Below the pieces are notes generated by a model, which worked only from the letters and a program-made list of their open reading frames with translations, made no database searches and was not told the origin of the DNA. Positions 12,518 through 22,736 of a stretch of 64,000 nt of DNA are shown here, in pieces; positions within the stretch are counted from its first letter, which is position 1, and the number at the start of each line of letters is the position of its first letter. Location: positions 19,068 through 83,067 of the forward strand of contig VDFB02018318.1 in the NCBI GenBank assembly GCA_007258455.2, in the 5' to 3' direction. Source of the DNA: Sequoia sempervirens (taxonomy: Eukaryota > Streptophyta > Pinopsida > Cupressales > Cupressaceae). Position numbers and translations under genes: made by a program.

Positions 12518-13073
12518 TACCACCACACCTTATGACCATTTGGTGACCTACAGCTCCCATTCAATAGCCAAGCCTTATAGCACCTATTATACAACCTAGC
12601 CTTACGCACATTGAAAGTGCCCAAACTGACATCATCAACAGCTTGAGAACATTCATTTTTGAGGAAAACAAAACACCCCATCAATTTCTCATAGCATCCA
12701 TCATCTTGAACGAAGAAGAAGAAAAGGTAAACATAGCAGTAGGAAGACCCATGTTACTACCTCCTGCCTAGCAATAGATAGTGAATAACATTGCGATAAG
12801 GTGTTGATGCCACAATACAACATACCTTATGACCATTTGGTGACCCATAGCTCTCGTTCAACAACCAGGGCTAACCACACCAATATTTCAGCCAGGTAGC
12901 GTACACATTGAAGGTACTCAAACCGACATCATCAGTAGTTTGAGAACGTTCATTTTTTAGAAGAACAAAACACCCCATCAATTTCTCACAACATCCATAG
13001 TCTTAGACAAAGAAGAAGAGAAAGTGTACATAGCAGTTGAGAGACCCATATTACAACCCCCTACTTGGCAATA
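12518..13073. repeat. Direct duplication of about 300 bases in the leader
   Basis: CACCTTATGACCATTTGGTG at about 12525 recurs near 12827. The two copies then run in parallel through CACATTGAA, TTGAGAAC, AACAAAACACCCCATCAATT and ACATAGCAGT to the words CTACCTCCTGCCTAGCAATA and CAACCCCCTACTTGGCAATA. The period is about 302 bases. The copies are diverged, so the duplication is old. Confidence 0.8.
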
Positions 13074-13077
13074 AACA

Positions 13078-13490
13078 AAATAGCGCTTCTACAGTCTATT
13101 CTAGCGCTTATGCGCTATCTTTTAGTGCTTCAACAGTCAAAAACAATGCTTATGCCATTTGTTTCAATGCTTTTGCCACATATTATAGCACTTCTGTCAA
13201 CAGTAAAGAAAACTCTGTTAGATTCAAAAAATTAGTGTCATAGTGCTTCTACAATCTATTCTAATGCTTATGCACTATCTTTTAGCACTTCAACAGTCAA
13301 AAATAGCACTTTTGCCATCTTTTTCAGCGCTTCTAATCAAATTTATAGCACTTCTGTCAAACATTACCAATGTCAAAATTTACCAATTTTTCAGCGCATC
13401 AGTGGTCTGTTTTAGCGCTTCTACTCTGTTTGACAGCGCTTCTACATTCCATTTCAGTGCATCGACCCTCTGTATTAGCGCTTCCACAAA
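13078..13490. repeat. AGCGCTT repeat cluster 2, itself tandemly duplicated
   Basis: This is the same word family as at 10780-11090: TAGCGCTTCTACAGTC, CTAGCGCTTATGCGC, TATAGCACTTCTGTCAA, TTTTCAGCGCTTCTAATC, GACAGCGCTTCTACATTC and TATTAGCGCTTCCAC. Bases from about 13080 recur from about 13242 (TTCTACAGTCTATTCTA against TTCTACAATCTATTCTA), so a unit of about 160 bases was duplicated. Frames across it translate as Ser/Ala-rich repeats (SFSASTV, CFSASTL), which I take as a by-product of the repeat. Confidence 0.75.
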
Positions 13491-13939
13491 ACTAAAAAAT
13501 AGAGACCTTTCAAAAACATTTATCAAATTTGTTACCATCAGAAACTCAAGTTTTTACCAGTCAGAAACATTTCATAGTTTAAACAGTGTCCCAAAAACCT
13601 GAAACAAAGTAGGTTTTTACAAGTCAAATCATTTTCAAACATAAACCCAAATCTTGCAAAATACAAAGTGTCAAATTATCAAAACAAATCTAGATTATTG
13701 AGTCAAATTTCCTCATCAGGATTCTAACATCCTACCATCACAAAACAAAACTCGGTAATCAGATTTTCCAATTAGCCTCATCAATAGAATATATCATTAT
13801 ATTTGGCTTCGTTAAAATCAAATTGACACTAATCACACATAGAAGATCCAAGTTAGTGAAAACAAAAAAAAAATTGTATGCTAATCTTGACAAGGTTGCA
13901 AAGACAAAAACTTAGAGAGAAGGAAATTGAAATCCAAAC

Positions 13940-15640
13940 ATGACTGAAGAAAACCCCTTTTATCGATTCCAACAAAATGATACCAACGAAATAACACAAG
14001 AAGATATACAACACACCCAACAAGATCCAAATTTTCATAAATTTGTGGAAAAGGTCTTAGAACAAGACATGGAGAAATATCTCTTGATGTTAGCAGAGTT
14101 AGGTGACAAACTTCCAAAGGATTTCGACATCAATTGATTAAAGGAAACCCCTAGAAGAAATGAAACAGAACCACATCACACCCAAGACACATATCAAGTG
14201 GTTGCTTTAACAACTCAAATGCAAAATCTATAGCAACAGATTCAGAATATGCAAATGGGAACCACCAAGAGATATTTATTACAGGACATTTTTCCTTACC
14301 CTTTTCATCCGAGTGTGGATATGATGCCTTTCCCTAGACATTGTGAATTTCCTAAATATGACAAATATAATGGAAAATCAAACCCGATTGACTATGTAAG
14401 GGAATTCAGAACAATGAGCCTCGAGTTTGCACAAGAAGATACTTACCTCATGAGGTTATTTCCTAGGAGTTTGGGAGCCCATTGTATTGAATGGTTTTCC
14501 AAGTTACAACCAGGGATTTGATCCTTCGAAGAACTAGTCAACAAATTCATCTCTCAATTCTCCTTCAACATACAACATGACGTAACCATAAAAGATCTGT
14601 ATAACCTGAAATAGAAAAAGGATGAGACATTCCTATCATTCTTACAATGTTGGAGAAATTTATTCACTAGATATCCTCAATCTATACCTGAAGAGGAGAA
14701 GATTGACTTATTTATCGACAACTTAAATGATCAGATGAGTTATAGACTCGAACTGTAATGTCCCCTAACATTTGAAAAAGTAATTGAGAATGGGCTTAAA
14801 ATTGAAGAAGCCCTAGTCAAACGAGGAGTGATTAATCACTACAGTGATACACCAAACAACGCAAATCACTATGGAAACAATGACAAGCCTAAATTTTGGC
14901 AGAAAAATAGAAATATTGGAAGCAATGATGCTACAACCGACATCCAAAATACAAAACTAGTATTCAATTTGACAGCAACAACTGTCAAAACAAATCAAAA
15001 TGAAAATCAAAACAATCATCAAAGCACTACTCAAAACAATAACACCAACAATGGGGAATCTCGACCATCATATCAAAGAAAATACAATCGATGGAGATTT
15101 ACCCCATGAGGAAAAACTTTGGAATTAGCAATGAGAGAGCTCATTACAAATAGACTGATTACTCTACCAAAAGCATGAAATTGGGAGCGAAAGGTAAAAC
15201 CATCCTGGTGGAACGATGCTGATTATTGAAACTTTCATAAGAATAAGGGACATAAAACAAATGAATGTATTCAATTAAAACATTTAATACAAGACTTGAT
15301 CGAAGCAAAGAAGGTGTTTTTCGAAGGGCATCAAACAAACAATGATCATAGTGCTTTTACAAATCCATTACCCAACTATGAAAAAGGAGATTCTTGTTCA
15401 AGTGGTAAAGGAAAAATTATAAATTATGTCTATGACACCACCATTCTTTTCCTTTCTGAGGTTGATAAAAATGACATTGATAATCAATTAGATGACACAA
15501 ACATCAATGACATTGAATCCCTGAACATGATACCCAACACAAACACATCTGACAATCAAATCAATGTCCTAAAGATCAGGGAAACACAAGACCATCAACA
15601 ACTCAATGTAACAACAAGGGGGTAGTCCAAAGTAGTACTA
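13940..15640 (+). pseudogene. gag remnant of the Tat/Ogre-like element
   Basis: One frame starts at the ATG at 13940 and stays open, apart from single stop codons, through gag into the protease; no frameshift is needed up to 16804. The capsid-like domain is at about 14290-14800 with FPRHCEFPKYDKYNGK, DYVREFRTM and FKSWFSKLQPG-like text. The linker at 14830-15110 is very rich in Asn, Gln and Thr. The zinc knuckle at 15221-15265 reads Y-stop-NFHKNKGHKTNEC: its first cysteine codon is TGA (15227-15229). Stops seen include TGA 14135, TAG 14231, TGA 14519, TAG 14611, TAA 14756, TGA 15107 and TAG 15623. Confidence 0.8.
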
Positions 15641-17455
15641 AAAGGAGTCTCATCTAAAAACACTACTCCCCCATTGCATCAATACAACATTGTGGACCAA
15701 TTACAAAAGATATTTGTACAAATATCCATTCTGGAACTTCTCAAAATTTCACCATCACATAAAGAAGTTCTAGAACAGGCTCTAGTAGCTACAACGGTGC
15801 CCAATAACGTGGATGTTTGTCAATTCCAAGCTATCGTGGAACATATTACCACACCTCATTGTATGTCGTTCTCCGAACAAGATGATGTGTCACTAAATCA
15901 CCCAAAAAATGTGGCCTTGCATATAGAGGTTCTAATCCATATATACCACATCAAGCATGTCTTAATAGATGGTGGAGTTGGATTAAATATTTGTACTTTG
16001 AAACTAATTCATGCACTAGGCTATTCTGACAATGCCATTGATGCCAGAAGAAAGATAACAATAAAGGAATATGATGAAGAGGAAAGGTCTTCAAAGGGGC
16101 TGATTGTACTTCCAATTCAAGGAGGACCGATTGTCAAAAACATTGTTTGTCAAGTGTTGTACAAGGATCTAACATATAACATACTCTTGGGTCATCCATG
16201 GATCCATGAAATGCAAGCGATACCCTCAACATACCATCAATGTTTGAAATTTCCAGTCAACAGACAGGAGGTCACAATATCAGCTGACAAAAATAATCCA
16301 CAGACTTGCAACATGCTAAAAGCAAATCAAGACACTCTGGTACCCCACAATAGAGAATTCAACACTTCCACTTCATCCAGTGGTGAAAGACAACCCAATT
16401 TCATATCTAAATGGGTTGAGAAGAAGGATCAAGCAAAGGAAATAACCATTGTAGACACAACTTTATCAAACACTGAAGGTCCTATAAATGAGTTATCACA
16501 ACAATTTGTAGACAAGGTCCAGTTGAAGGACAAAGGCTTAGGAGAATATTCTCTTGAGCAATCTTTGTGTCTATCACAATTGCTACCATCACCAAAATCA
16601 TATGGACAGCCCACATCAAATACACCACGTTCATCACAACCAATCATGACTCTAAATGAAATATTTGTTAAAGCAGGTACCCTTGAAGATGAATCAAAAG
16701 ACAAAGCCATTCTCAATTGGCTATACAAGGATGAAGAAGCCTCAACATCAACAAGTATTAGCATCAAAATAGATCAGTATGGAAAAGGGAAGGCTATCTT
16801 ATAGAAAATGGGATATGAAGGCCAAGGACCAATTGGAAAGAGGAAGGATGGTATTATAGAACCTATTCAACCTCTAACACTATAGCCTAAAGACAAAACA
16901 GGATTAGGCTACATAGGGGAAACAAAAGAGGAAGTAACTCAGAAAGTGGTAGAAAAGATTATACAAATGAGAGATGGTTCTAAAACTGATTCAAATGAAT
17001 ATGAATGGGATCATTTATCTACTACATCATACACTGACAATCAAATTGATGTCATTCAAACATATACACCCTTATGAAAGGAGGGACAAAGTTTAGGAAA
17101 TAGACCATTTGTAATAGGATCAACAAATATCGATGACTCAAGTGAGGACGATCAGACATTGAGTGAGACAGACGACTTGGAGGTGAGTACTATCATAGAC
17201 CTCAACCTTCCTACTGACAACTTTGACCACCTATCCATCAGAACACTTATAGCTATCAACCTTACTCAAACTAATACTTATTACCCTTGAGGCATCCCGA
17301 ACTTATTGACTAGGAACCTACCAAACTTATTCATTTATCATTCTTTTCAAATGATGATGCCATCATAAACTATCTTTGTAGTGAAGAACCTAATACAAGT
17401 TCTATCCATAACACTCATAACACTAAAACAAGGGTGCTCTTCACGTCATCCCGAC
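15641..17455 (+). pseudogene. Protease and G-patch-like remnant of the Tat/Ogre-like element
   Basis: The open part is 15674-16804 (376 codons). A retropepsin-like fold of the Tat type is recognised from VLIDGGVGLNICTLKLIHAL (active site D-G-G where D-S-G is usual) at about 15960-16020 and from NILLGHPWIHEMQAIPSTYH at about 16180-16240. Past the TAG at 16802, the same frame reads KMGYEGQGPIGKRKDGI, a G-patch-like glycine motif. An acidic tract follows (DDSSEDDQTLSETDD, about 17130-17175), and the frame shifts near 17287. Coding fades at about 17455, before any RT. Role: polyprotein processing, with the G-patch perhaps binding RNA (inference). Confidence 0.75.
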
Positions 17456-18063
17456 GCTGAAAAAAAAACGTAAATAAATTAGAACAACTTTCGCTCCCCC
17501 ATTTTATATACCCCGCCGGTAAATAAAGGTTGAATCGTCCCTGGGGAATAAAATCCCAAGCATAAAGGAATAAAATTGAAAAAGGGTGCTCAAAAGGACA
17601 GACAATCATGATACTCGTCAACCAAGTCGCCAAATGGCACAAGGGGATTGGAAAAGGAAATAGCCTACCAAACATGCCAAACAGACAGATTGACACCCCT
17701 TTCATTAACTTGTTCTATGAGGACAATCACAATCGGAAAAAACTTGAATTTTTCCTTCTGGAGGACAGGTCTCCTCCTGCAGGGACATCTCTGCCACCAA
17801 ATAAACAGGTCTGCCAAACACTAGAAAGATCATGCATGCAGGAAGGATGCCAAGCAGGTTGAGCCGCCACCGGGGACAAATCCGATTTATCCAGGATAGA
17901 TCCGCCAGACAGGAAGATTGCCCATAGGACAAATCGCCACTCTGCAGACAAGTCTGATTTGCAGATATATCAAAGCTCTGTCAGGAAGGTCCGCCCTTTG
18001 TAACCTGGACCTTAAAAATGAAAAATAGAGGACATGCCATGTTATCTTTAATGGATGGTGTGA
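17456..18063. other. Unassigned GC-richer segment
   Basis: No protein is recognised. The segment holds short related phrases built on CAGGTCTGCC, GATCCGCCAGACAGG and CAGACAAGTCTG (17765-17960). It could be the leader of a minus-strand element whose LTR would be 18064-19295, or a fragment inserted into the Tat-like copy. Confidence 0.3.
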
Positions 18064-19295
18064 TAGGGCGAATGTGAGCGTTAGAAAACAAGCAGCAAGT
18101 AAAAGAGTGCAAATAAACACCAAAACAACCTACACCTCAAGATTAGCCTAAGTTGGAAACAACACAAAGTAAGAAGCAACAAAATGGAACCTTATACCTT
18201 GCATCGAATCGATCCTTTGGTTGGCCCTTCGATCTTTGGTGTGTATGCTCCTTGGATAGCAAGTAGATGCAAGCTAAATGATGTTGTGAGGATGAGTGCA
18301 AGTGGATGAAAACAAGAAAATGGCTAAGTATAAGTTGAAACAAAATTTTAAGAGTTTGGCTAGCAAAATGATCTCCCACAGAAATGAGAGAAAGGGGGTA
18401 TTTATAGGAATTTTGAGAATTCCCTAGAGAGAGATGGATAGTCCAAAGATTGAGCCACAAGAGAATATATCAAGAGATGTAGGGCTAAAGGTGAGTTGAA
18501 GACTCTGAAGCCCTCCACATCTTGACATGTGACATGTGAGATAGCCCTAAAAGATGAAGTGGACATGAGGTGGAAGGACAAGGACATGACATGGAGAGGG
18601 GTACAAAGTCCCTTGGGATTGGACAAGATCTCCTCATAAAGGAGGTACTTGTCCCAATGTGGGTGAGAGGACAAGTGGGGAATTAAAAATTCTACAAATA
18701 TTCTCATGGGGATGAGAGAAGGAATTTAAATTTCTTTTAAATGCATTGGGGATTAAATGTGAATTAAAAATTCACATGGGAAGGATGCTGCTTGTCAAAA
18801 GAAAAGCATTTAGTAAGGTTGACTAAGGACACATGTCATAAGGACATGGGGAAGAGAAAAGGAATTTAATATTCCTTGGAAGGATAAAAAATTAAAAATT
18901 CCTTGAGAGGTTGATTAGGCTAGTTAGTGAAGGATTAGAGGATGGTTAGGTGGCTAAGAGAGATTAGAGGCCAACTTGCAAAAGTTGGAGGATGTGACAC
19001 CTCCTAATCAAGGATTAGGCATGTGCACATCCTAATGATGAGATTAGAAGAAGGATTAAGATAAGATAAAAATGATGGAGGATGTGACATGAGGGGAGTT
19101 AAATAAATGGAATATTTATTTAATTCAATTGATGGAAGGAGGATTAAAGAGATAAGGTATTATTGATTAAATACCTTAGGGATTTGGCAGAATTAAAGCT
19201 ATTAATTAAATAATAGTAGTATTACTTAATTAATGAAAATAAGATGAAAGGGGATGAATTTGGATAAATTAAGTGTTCAAATTTAGACGTCTACA
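18064..19295 (-). repeat. Possible reversed LTR (minus strand)
   Basis: Read on the minus strand it starts TGTAGACGTCTAAATTTG (right end at 19295). It continues with an AATTAAATAA-rich U3 like that of the 9589 LTR and has a TATA box, CCTATAAATACCCCC, at about 18395-18410. The lower end is not defined, since no PBS and no partner LTR were found. Many short palindromes such as GTGAATTAAAAATTCAC (18760) lie in the U3-like part. Could be a solo LTR. Confidence 0.35.
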
Positions 19296-19419
19296 AAAGG
19301 AACAACACCTCCTTCAACACATTTATGCCAAACTAGAGGGTCTACACATAATTCTTGCCATGATCTTGAATCTGTTCTAACTCTGTCTCGTCCCATTTTC
19401 ACACTTAGATAGTATCCAT

Positions 19420-19935
19420 TCACCAAAGAAAACAAAGCAGGAATTTTTTCAAAATGCAAATGACTAGTGTATACAAAATATTTATCACCTCCATCATAAA
19501 AATTTGAAAATCTTGCCTAATTAAGGCATTAAAATTTTCACGCGTACCAACAAGCATTTCTGAAATGCATAGGGTTGTGGGGCCAATGTAAATATTCATT
19601 AAATACATCGAGGCATAGATAAATGCCATCATTACTTTTATTGGCTCATTATTAACTAAAGGTTTGATAAAGATTTTGGCCGTCAAAATGTTCCTTATAA
19701 CAAGGTTCAAATCAGGAGCTTCATACCAATGAGAAGACAACACATGAAGCTCATGGGGAAACCAACCAGGTAACACAATAAATCCCAACCATAACCTAAA
19801 CACCCACCCACACCCATCCACATCATCACAAGTTATCCACATCATTATGAAGACAATGGTGAGAAGACAAGTGTACCATTCCACGATGGAGATGTTAGAC
19901 CTCATCATCAATAGTAGTGTTCTTTTGCTCTTCAA
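19420..19935 (-). other. 171-codon open frame in the LINE 3' tail
   Basis: An open frame lies downstream of RNase H in the LINE 3' region. It is Met, Ile and Leu rich and has pieces such as GWFPHELHVLSSHW, as often seen in decoded LINE 3' tails. I see no known domain and think it is non-coding 3'-UTR sequence that happens to be open. Confidence 0.3.
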
Positions 19936-19945
19936 GGATTATTCT

Positions 19946-20403
19946 TTAGATATTCATGAGGAGAGCCACCATACTTCTCCAACATTTGGATACAACCCAG
20001 GAAGAGCCCAGATTGGCCAAAGAGTCAACCACTTTGTTTCCCTCATGGAAGGTGTGGGTTAATTTCTTTTTTTCCAATTTATTGAGTAAGAATTTTATAT
20101 CTAATAAGATGTCCTTGATATTCCACCCTTGGAAATAATTGTGATTGATGGAGTCAATCACAACTTTAGAGTCTCCTTCAACATGTAGGTTTTTTAATTT
20201 CTAGAATAACAACAATTTTAACTCCATTGAGGAGTGCCCTTGCCTTTGTTTTTAGAGGATTGTATCCTGATGCCTCCAACAAAACCAGCCACCAAATTGC
20301 CATTTGAATCTCTGATAATGCCCCCTATGCTAGCCAAACCAAGATTAACTTTTACTACACCATCAAAGTTAAGTTTGTGCCAACCGTTAGCAGGGGTTTC
20401 CAA
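19946..20403 (-). pseudogene. LINE RNase H domain remnant
   Basis: Plant LINEs often end with an RNase H that removes RNA from the hybrid. WHKLNFDGVVKVNLGLASIG followed by GGIIRDSNGNLVAGF at 20218-20385 is the typical start with the first catalytic Asp. The end, FHEGNKVVDSLANLGSS, is at 19990-20060 in another frame. The middle is frame-shifted and truncated. Confidence 0.8.
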
Positions 20404-20491
20404 ATTGTTTTAAGCCTATCCAGAGCTTTGGAGTTGTCAAATGAGTTGACATCCAAGTTCCTATTCCAAGATTTAGCCAAATTGATATCCC

Positions 20492-22736
20492 TTACAAAGG
20501 GAGGTTTATCCAGAGGTTTTGAAACATACAAGGATACACTCTTAATGATAAGTCTAAGACTAATACTAAAGAACTCCTTGGGGTTTTTTTCCACCATTTT
20601 AAAAATCTGATTATTCCTTTCTTTCCAAAAACACCAACATAGAATAGGAGGAACCTATCTCCAAATTTATTTAGGAAGAGGATGGTGATAGGGACTAATC
20701 TAGCTATCATCAAAGCTCTTGAGGTCACCATTCATAGCCCAATGAATACCCAATATGCCAAAGGTAGACTCTCAACTTCTTCAATAGAAAACAAAAAATA
20801 GATTAACAGATGAGGGACAATCTCTTCATGATTCTTACATAACATACATCTATTCAAGATTTGAAATCCCCTTTTCCTTAGATTTTCCTAAGCGAGTATC
20901 TTGTTATGACTTGTCATCCACAAAAATAAATTAGTTTTTGGTGTAAGCTGTCTATTCCAAACTTGTTTTCAAATATTATTCTAAGTTCCTTGCAATGATA
21001 ACAAACTATAGGTAGACTTTATTGAGAGATTACCCTTGTTTTCCTTAGTCCAATATAATTCATCATCCAAGGTAGAAATCGGTATTATAGTTAGGGAGAG
21101 GATGTCCTACAAAGTCTTAGCCTGATGCCTTAACTCTAGGGAATGAGGGCAACAATTCTCCAACACTTTCCATTTCATAGAGCCATGCAATTCGCACAAG
21201 TAGTCTCTCACATTCTTACCCAAAAACACAACAATAAGAACCATCAAATTCCTGAAGCCAGATTGAGAGAGAGGGATATCAAGTAGCCAGGGAACCTCCC
21301 AGAATCTAATTTTTCTACCATTAACTAGTTTCCATCTCAACCCAGAGTGCAACAACTTTTAAACCCTACAAATATTGTTTTAAGTCAATAAACCACTAGG
21401 ATGGTCATCTGAGAGGCACTTGATCAAGGGAATGTTTTCAAGATATTTCACATTTAGAAACATCACCATTCCTTCTTGTTCCTTAGCTGATCCTATCCAA
21501 CCTTCACAAGCAGGGCTTTATTAGTAGGTTGAATTTTTCTTATGCCAAGGCCACCACTAGATTTAGGGAGATAGACCATATCCCAACTTATCAAATCCAA
21601 TTTCTTTTTTTTTCCTTCGTACTAGAACAAAGAAAATTCCTTTGAATTCTTTCAAATTTCTCAATAATATATCTAGGGATTTTGAAGATTGACATAATAT
21701 AGACCAGTATCCCTTGGAGAGTAGTAGCCAAAAGCTATAACTTACCAGCATGGCTAAGGGTAGAGCCTTTCCATCCAACCAATTTATTTTGCATTCTTTC
21801 AAGGATTGAGTTTCAAAATCTAGGCATTACTTCTTTAATTGTGAGAGGGGCGTCCAAGGTACATAGAAGGAAGAGAAGCACTCTTATAGCCCAGAACAAC
21901 AACCACCCTATCTTGAAGGGCCTGTGTGTTGTTAAAGAAGTAGATCATGCTCTTGTTGTAGTTTATACATTGGCCAGAACTAGAGGCATAATTGTTTAGA
22001 CATTTCTTCCATTTCCTAGCTTCCACCACAAAAGATTTCCCAAAGAGGATGGTATCATCCACAAATTGTTGTATAGCTGAAGGTTCAAGGGAAGTAGCCG
22101 GTTTGATCCCCATAATAGAACCATCAACTAGTATCATTGAAATATTCCTGCTTAGGACATCAACAACCATAATAAAGAGGTATGACGAAAAGGGATCTCC
22201 CTATCATATCCCTCTACCACCATTGAAGAAGCCATGTGGAGCCCCATTGACTATAATAGAGTACTTGACAGTAGATATGCATTTAGAAATGAGGTTCACC
22301 ATAATCTAATTGAAGCCCAACCTAGTTAACACTTTAAGGAGAAAACTCCATAGAACTTTGTTATATGCTTTGGAAATGTCGAGTTTAAAAGCCATACCAA
22401 CACAATTAATTTTGTCCATTGAGTGTATGATTTCATATGTGGAAATTACAATATCCAAAATGTGGCGACCAAGGACAAATTTTTTTCACAAGGGCTAATC
22501 ATTTTATCAAGAAAAGGTTCCAGGCAATTAACTAGAATTTTAGAAAAGATCTTGAAGATTGTATTACATATGCTGATAGGTTTAAAATCATCCATGGTTT
22601 GGGGCTCATCATTTTAGGAATTAGGGCTAGAAAGGTATGGTTCAGCTATTTTTTAAGTTTTCCTGACCTAAAAAAGTCCTTGGCAACAAGGAATAGATCC
22701 TCTCCCACAATTTCTTTGTACTCTTGAAATAAATCC
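20492..22736 (-). pseudogene. LINE reverse transcriptase (catalytic part) and connection domain remnant
   Basis: The RT palm is recognised at 21835-22170: QFVDDTILFGKSFVVEARKW contains the F-V-D-D catalytic box, and GQCINYNKSMIYF, typical of plant LINE RT, follows. Upstream text at 22500-22736 reads KEIVGEDLFLVAKDFF. Downstream, LRWKLVNGRKIRFWEVPWL (about 21300) and WCFWKERNNQIFK (about 20620) match the connection and zf-RVT region before RNase H. Many stops and shifts; dead. The upstream RT part lies beyond the insert, at 28058 and above. Confidence 0.85.

Larger units (their letters stand above)
9589..17455 (+). mobile_element. Partial Tat/Ogre-like Ty3/gypsy element (LTR to protease)
   Basis: A candidate LTR (9589-10715) is followed by the PBS text TTTGGCACCCACCGTGGGG, close to the one typical of plant Tat/Ogre gypsy elements. 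A long leader (10740-13930) with an upstream reading frame follows, then a single gag-protease frame from 13940. No RT, RNase H or integrase is found, and no second LTR. The coding trace stops at about 17455, so the element is 3'-truncated or was cut by a later insertion. Repeats in the leader are described separately. Confidence 0.7.

Noticed and set aside
13037..13602. Frames coding SFSAST repeats
   Set aside because: They are products of the AGCGCTT repeat read in frame; no conserved protein pattern around them.
14752..14766. TGTAATGTCCCC-like text inside the Tat-like gag, as a possible LTR start
   Set aside because: It lies within the continuous gag frame (a TAA in place of CAA makes the match), and coding resumes directly after it. 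A chance match.
17456..18063. Possible 5' leader of a minus-strand element with a PBS near 18060
   Set aside because: No tRNA-complementary sequence starting with TGG was found at the expected place; kept only as unassigned.
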